A stretch of DNA of 64,000 bases, from positions 2,170,001-2,234,000 of the forward strand of contig NZ_CP041387.1 in assembly GCF_007005445.1 (NCBI RefSeq), given 5' to 3'. The position numbers and the translations under genes are program-made. The DNA comes from Rhodopseudomonas palustris. GTDB taxonomy: Bacteria; Pseudomonadota; Alphaproteobacteria; Rhizobiales; Xanthobacteraceae. The notes beneath the pieces are model-generated. The model was not told the origin of the DNA, searched no databases, and saw only the letters and a list, made by a program, of their open reading frames with translations. Of the stretch, positions 59,570 to 64,000 are shown piece after piece. The stretch's first letter is position 1. Each line of letters begins with the position of its first letter.

Positions 59570-60895
59570 ATGATCGATCAGCCGCCTGCCCTGTCCCGCC
59601 GCACCCTGCTCGCCGGCTTCGGCGCCGCAACGATCGCTCCTGCGCTTCCGATTCGCGGCGCAGTGGCCGCGCCGTCGCGCAAAGCGTTGCTGCTCCGCGC
59701 CGCCATGGATACAGCCGAGCTGAAGCCCGGCGCGGCCGCAGTGAACCGGCCGACTTTGAGCCTCGACGCGCCGGCGTTGACCCGCGGTGACGAGGTCGCG
59801 GTGCAGTTCGAGAACCAGCTCGACCAGCCTGCGCTGTTGACGCTGCGCGGCCTCGACGGCGCCTCGGCCGCCGAGCCGCTGGTCAAAACCCGGCCGGTGG
59901 CCCCCGGTGGCAGTGACCGCTTTCTGCTGCCGCTGCGTTCCGCCGGCACCCTGCTGGCCGACCTACGCCTGACCGCCGACGCCGCCCCCGCGCCGATGCC
60001 GGCGCTGCCGCTGATCGTGCGGGAATCCGAACCGCCACAAGCCGATGGCGATCAGGTGGTGCTGATCGAGGATTTTCGGCTCGGCGAGGACGGCAGGCTA
60101 CGACCGTCCGGCATCGATGTCGGCGCCACGCCGTGGCTGTACACGGTCAACGGCAAGCCCTCCGCAGAGTTCGCGCTGCGCGCCAATGGCCGTTTTAGAT
60201 TCCGCTTCATTAATGCCTGCCAACGCAATGTGATTGCACTCAGAATCGAGGATCACAACGTCTGGGTGATGGCCCTGGACAGCCAACCGGCGGAGCCGTT
60301 CCTGGCGCGCGGTGGCGCGCTGGTGATCGCGCCGGGCGGGCGGGTCGACGTCCTGATCGACGCCGCAAGGCCGCCCGGGTCGCGCACTGCGATCACGCTG
60401 CATGACGGCGGCAAGCCGGTCCCGCTCGCCCGACTGGTCTATGTCGACGAGCCGCCGCTGCGCCCCGCACCGCTGCCGCAGCCTGCGCCGTTCCCAGCCA
60501 ATGGCCTGCCCGCGCAACTGCCGCTCGGCGGCGCGCTGCGCACCGCGCTGCTGCTCGGCGCGCTGGTCAATGCGCAGCTCGACTGGTTCGCACCGGACAA
60601 GTTCAATCCCGCCGCCGGCCCGGCGTTTCAGGTCAAGCGCGGCCGCACCGTGGTGCTGGCGTTGACCAACCAGGCCACCATGCCGATGGTGTTTCACCTG
60701 CACGGCCATCATTTCAGACTGCTCGACCGGCTCGACGACGGCTGGAAGCCGTTCTGGCTCGATACCCTGGCGATCGACGCCGGCCAGACCCAGCGCATCG
60801 CGTTTGCGGCCGAACACCCTGGACTGTGGCTGATCGAGGCCTATGCGGCGAAATGGTCGGAGCCGCGGCTGGTCCGGAGTTATCTCGTGAGTTGA
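59570..60895 (+). CDS. Tat-exported multicopper-oxidase-fold protein lacking most copper ligands
   Basis: The 441-residue product has a Tat signal (LSRRTLLAGFGAATIAP, about 8-24) and cupredoxin-like domains. Active multicopper oxidases have an LHWHGL in domain 1; here the matching stretch is LTLRGL (90-95). The WxHxH-type and final HCHxxxH segments are also missing; the C-terminal part reads EHPGLWLIEAYAAKW. Only HLHGHHF (376-382) is kept. Oxidase activity is therefore unlikely. A scaffold role like that of SufI/FtsP, which also lacks copper, is one possibility. The ATG at 59570 gives the standard Tat leader. Confidence 0.82.
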   Translation: MIDQPPALSRRTLLAGFGAATIAPALPIRGAVAAPSRKALLLRAAMDTAELKPGAAAVNRPTLSLDAPALTRGDEVAVQFENQLDQPALLTLRGLDGASAAEPLVKTRPVAPGGSDRFLLPLRSAGTLLADLRLTADAAPAPMPALPLIVRESEPPQADGDQVVLIEDFRLGEDGRLRPSGIDVGATPWLYTVNGKPSAEFALRANGRFRFRFINACQRNVIALRIEDHNVWVMALDSQPAEPFLARGGALVIAPGGRVDVLIDAARPPGSRTAITLHDGGKPVPLARLVYVDEPPLRPAPLPQPAPFPANGLPAQLPLGGALRTALLLGALVNAQLDWFAPDKFNPAAGPAFQVKRGRTVVLALTNQATMPMVFHLHGHHFRLLDRLDDGWKPFWLDTLAIDAGQTQRIAFAAEHPGLWLIEAYAAKWSEPRLVRSYLVS

Positions 60896-60938
60896 ACCAA
60901 CGGCTCCAGCCCTCTGCAGAACCTGGACTCTTGCCGCC

Positions 60939-62438
60939 TCAGTACTCGATGCCGAGCGCGTCGTAGAGCCGCCGGTGCACCGCCGGCAGCGTCTCGGTCA
61001 GATCCTCGGCGATCAGCCCGGGGCCGGCCTCGCAGGCGGCCTCGCCGTGCATCCACACTCCGATGCAGGCCGCCTCGAACGCCGCGACGCGCTGCGCCAA
61101 TAGGCCGGAAATGATACCGGTCAGGACGTCGCCCGAGCCCGCAGTCGCCAGCCAGGGCGGCGCATTGCAGGCGATCGCGGCGCGGCCGTCCGGCGCGGCC
61201 ACCACCGTGTCGGCGCCCTTGAGCAACACCACGGCGCCCGAACGCTGCGCCGCGACGCGCACCCGCTCAAGTTTCGAACGAAGTGGATTTTTATTGCTCA
61301 TATCACTGAACAGACGAGGAAATTCGCCCTCGTGCGGGGTCAGGACAACCTGTGGATGAGTTGTGGATTTGATGGCTTCGAACAACTCCTCCGGACGCCC
61401 GGCAAAGCTGGTCAGCGCGTCGGCGTCGAGCACTGCCGCCGCGCCGGCCGCCAGCGCCGCCAGCACCTTGCCGCGGGTCTCGTCGCCGATTCCTGCACCC
61501 GGCCCGATGCCGATGGCATTGAAGCGGCGATCCGCCAGCATCGTGGCGAGTTCGTCCGGCGTATCGACCGGCCGCACCATCACCGCAGTCAGAGCCGCCG
61601 CATTCACGGCCAGCGCGTCGCGGGGCGATGCCACCGTCACAAGACCGGCGCCGGCGCGGAGCGCGCCACGCGCGGCCAGCCGCGCCGCCCCGGTCTGCGA
61701 CAGCTCGCCCGACACCACCACCGCGTGACCGCGACCGTATTTATGACCGTCGGCGCGCGGCACCGGAAAGTCCGGCAGCCACAGATCGGGATCGTTTTCG
61801 AACGCCTGCGGCCGGATCTCGCCCAGCACCCCGGGCTCGATGCCGATATCGACCAGCCGGACCTGACCGCAGTGCAGCCGGCCCGGCAGCAGCAGGTGAC
61901 CGATCTTGCGGCGGAAGAAGGTGACGGTCTCGCGCGCCCGGATCGCCGCGCCCATCACGGCGCCGGTGGCGCCGTTGATGCCGCTCGGCAGGTCGACCGC
62001 CAGCACCGGCACGCCGCTGTGGTTGACCGCCTCGATGATCTCCAGCGCCTGATCCTTCACCGGCCGGTTGAGACCGGAGCCGAACAGCGCGTCGATGATC
62101 AGCGCCGGTGCACCGATCGACTGGGTCAGGAACGGCAGCAGCGGCCCCTTCCACTCTCTTGCCGCCAGCGCCGCGTCGCCTTTCAGCGCGTCGCGCTCGC
62201 CAAGCAGCATCACGTGTACCGTGCGCCCCAATGCAACCAGCTCGGTCGCGGCGATCAGTCCGTCGCCGCCATTGTTGCCGGGACCGGCAATCACCAGGAT
62301 CGGACCCTCGTCGGCGAGTTCGATCGCCGCCTGGGCGACGTGGCGGCCGGCATGCAGCATCAGCGCAAAGCCCGACGATCCGCCGGCGATCGTCAGCAGG
62401 TCGGCACGGTCCATTTCAGTGGGCGTCAGCAGTTCCAT
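60939..62438 (-). CDS. nnr: Bifunctional NAD(P)H-hydrate epimerase / ADP-dependent dehydratase
   Basis: This 499-residue enzyme repairs hydrated NADH and NADPH. The N-terminal epimerase domain has GPGNNGGDGLIAA. The C-terminal ribokinase-like dehydratase domain has LTPHEGEFPRLF and the catalytic GSGDVLTGIISGLLAQ. I chose MELLTPTEMDRADLL at 62438; ATG codons at 62444 and further upstream are possible. It is convergent with the preceding gene and divergent from glnB. Confidence 0.93.
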   Translation of the reverse strand: MELLTPTEMDRADLLTIAGGSSGFALMLHAGRHVAQAAIELADEGPILVIAGPGNNGGDGLIAATELVALGRTVHVMLLGERDALKGDAALAAREWKGPLLPFLTQSIGAPALIIDALFGSGLNRPVKDQALEIIEAVNHSGVPVLAVDLPSGINGATGAVMGAAIRARETVTFFRRKIGHLLLPGRLHCGQVRLVDIGIEPGVLGEIRPQAFENDPDLWLPDFPVPRADGHKYGRGHAVVVSGELSQTGAARLAARGALRAGAGLVTVASPRDALAVNAAALTAVMVRPVDTPDELATMLADRRFNAIGIGPGAGIGDETRGKVLAALAAGAAAVLDADALTSFAGRPEELFEAIKSTTHPQVVLTPHEGEFPRLFSDMSNKNPLRSKLERVRVAAQRSGAVVLLKGADTVVAAPDGRAAIACNAPPWLATAGSGDVLTGIISGLLAQRVAAFEAACIGVWMHGEAACEAGPGLIAEDLTETLPAVHRRLYDALGIEY

Positions 62439-62841
62439 GCCCATTTCCCAGTACACACGCCTGTGGCGAAGGCAGCGCTTCTCGCGCCGCTCGCCATCTG
62501 CACAAGAGGCAAGCCAATTGCTCAAAACTTAATCACACAACGTGCATCGCGCCTTCCAGCAAACAGCCATACGCCCGATTAATATCCTGATAAAGCACTA
62601 CAATCAGCCGCCCCGACAAGTTGGCACGGACCCTGCTTTTACGGAAGCCAGTTTCGATCCCTCGCGCTCGCCTCTCGGGAGGCGGGGTCTGCGCGACCGT
62701 CTCTGAGTTCCGAGCCTGGCGGAGCTTGGGGGCGGTGTTGCTCACCCAGTCGGCCGCGGTGTTATCGATCAACTGCGCAGCGTCGCGCAATCTGGCATAC
62801 AGATGCCGACTCACGACGTGGGAAGTCCGGGGAGAGTGTAA
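62439..62841. other. Intergenic region between nnr and glnB
   Basis: The region holds the sigma-54 promoter of glnB at 62622-62637 and a leader of about 195 bases. A short stem-loop (GCCTC and GAGGC around TCGG) lies near 62670-62685. No protein gene is supported. Confidence 0.5.
62622..62637 (+). promoter_or_regulatory. Sigma-54 promoter of glnB-glnA
   Basis: TTGGCACGGACCCTGCT contains GG (62623-62624) and GC (62635-62636) exactly ten bases apart, with the TGGCACG core of -24/-12 promoters. In rhizobia and related bacteria glnB is driven by such a promoter with NtrC. A clear NtrC site was not found upstream. Confidence 0.82.
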
Positions 62842-63180
<339 letters not shown>

Positions 63181-63267
63181 GCGCCCGGCCTATCACCTCG
63201 CCTGATCGCATCACCTGGCGGCCTCTCCGGCCGCCATTTCACGACGACCCGAAGCAAAGGGGCACTC

Positions 63268-64000
63268 ATGACGACCGCTAAAGAAGTCCTGAAATCCATC
63301 AAGGACAACGACGTGAAATACGTCGATCTGCGTTTCACCGATCCGCGCGGCAAGTGGCAGCACGTCACCTTCGACGTGTCGATGATCGACGAGGACATCT
63401 TCTCCGAAGGCACCATGTTCGACGGCTCCTCGATCGCCGGCTGGAAGGCGATCAACGAGTCCGACATGACGCTGATGCCCGATCCGTCGACCGCGACGAT
63501 CGATCCGTTCTTCGCAGAGACCACCATGGTGATCACCTGCGACATTCTCGAGCCGTCGACCGGCGAGCCCTACAACCGCGACCCGCGCGGCATCGCCAAG
63601 AAGGCGGAAGCCCAGGTCAAGGCGCTCGGCATCGGCGACACCGTGTTCGTCGGTCCGGAAGCCGAATTCTTCGTGTTCGACGACGTGCGCTATTCGGCGA
63701 ACCCGTACAACACCGGCTTCAAGCTGGACTCCTCGGAACTGCCGACCAACTCGGACACCGAGTACGAGGGCGGCAACCTCGGCCACCGCATCCGCACCAA
63801 GGCCGGTTACTTCCCGGTGCCGCCGCAGGATTCCGTGCAGGACATGCGCTCGGAAATGCTCGGCGCGATGGCCAAGATGGGCGTCAAGGTCGAGAAGCAT
63901 CACCATGAAGTCGCTTCGGCCCAGCACGAGCTCGGCATGAAGTTCGACACCCTGACCCACATGGCCGACCAGATGCAGATCTACAAGTACTGCATCCATC
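63268..64000 (+). CDS. glnA: Glutamine synthetase type I, N-terminal half (cut by window end)
   Basis: The 244 visible codons begin MTTAKEVLKSIKDNDVKYVD and contain the beta-grasp domain, the FDGSSIAGW loop and the metal-ligand segment GPEAEFFVFDDV. The enzyme joins ammonia to glutamate using ATP. The adenylylation-site region lies outside the window. It shares the sigma-54 unit with glnB. Confidence 0.96.
   Translation, partial: MTTAKEVLKSIKDNDVKYVDLRFTDPRGKWQHVTFDVSMIDEDIFSEGTMFDGSSIAGWKAINESDMTLMPDPSTATIDPFFAETTMVITCDILEPSTGEPYNRDPRGIAKKAEAQVKALGIGDTVFVGPEAEFFVFDDVRYSANPYNTGFKLDSSELPTNSDTEYEGGNLGHRIRTKAGYFPVPPQDSVQDMRSEMLGAMAKMGVKVEKHHHEVASAQHELGMKFDTLTHMADQMQIYKYCIH

Overview
The window is high-GC alphaproteobacterial chromosomal DNA. 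It most resembles the Rhodopseudomonas / Bradyrhizobium group (Nitrobacteraceae), and I would name Rhodopseudomonas palustris as the nearest well-known relative. The grounds are gene content and gene order: a short proline-tRNA ligase without an editing insert, ribosomal protein S2 with a C-terminal extension, a complete nuoA-N block followed by birA, RNase J and a methylmalonyl-CoA epimerase, DUF3551 proteins, SOS boxes of the GTTC-N7-GTTC type, and a glnB-glnA unit behind a sigma-54 promoter. Most genes are ordinary core genes and most lie on the minus strand.

Layout. Positions 1-6.9 kb (minus) hold rpsB-tsf-pyrH-frr-uppS-cdsA-dxr-rseP, the translation / RNA decay / isoprenoid / phospholipid cluster, with a promoter at 6890-6917. 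Positions 7.0-9.5 kb hold a secreted caspase-fold protein that has lost both catalytic residues. dnaE follows (9.6-13.1 kb), preceded by a 32-residue membrane peptide gene under two SOS boxes. Two tandem DUF3551 genes and an inverted repeat come next. Then, on the minus strand, come lolD, lolC, proS, and a four-gene copper unit (DUF2946 protein, PCuAC chaperone, YcnI-like protein, CopC-CopD fusion).

Positions 21.7-40.8 kb are one long minus-strand unit: nuoA-B-C-D, an FkbM-type methyltransferase, nuoE, a 71-residue two-helix membrane protein, nuoF-G-H-I-J-K-L-M-N, birA, rnj, mce and a DUF1467 gene. Many junctions overlap by 1-10 bases. NuoL carries a 44-residue histidine-rich insert.

Positions 41-51.5 kb are mostly plus strand: a small membrane protein, tRNA-Asp (minus), HU, peptidase T, an RND efflux pair, tRNA-Val and a membrane GGDEF-EAL protein. 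Positions 51.8-59.2 kb (minus) are the proteostasis group tig-clpP-clpX-lon. It is interrupted between clpP and tig by a lower-GC segment with an unknown gene, bounded by 26-bp direct repeats that copy half of the tig terminator. The window ends with tRNA-Leu, a multicopper-oxidase-fold protein lacking most copper ligands, the bifunctional NAD(P)HX repair enzyme, and glnB-glnA (glnA cut by the window end).

No CRISPR array, transposase, integrase, prophage or rRNA was seen. The most unusual items are the SOS-controlled micropeptide, the catalytically dead caspase-fold protein, the two extra genes embedded in the nuo operon, the histidine-rich NuoL insert, and the terminator-associated insertion between clpP and tig.
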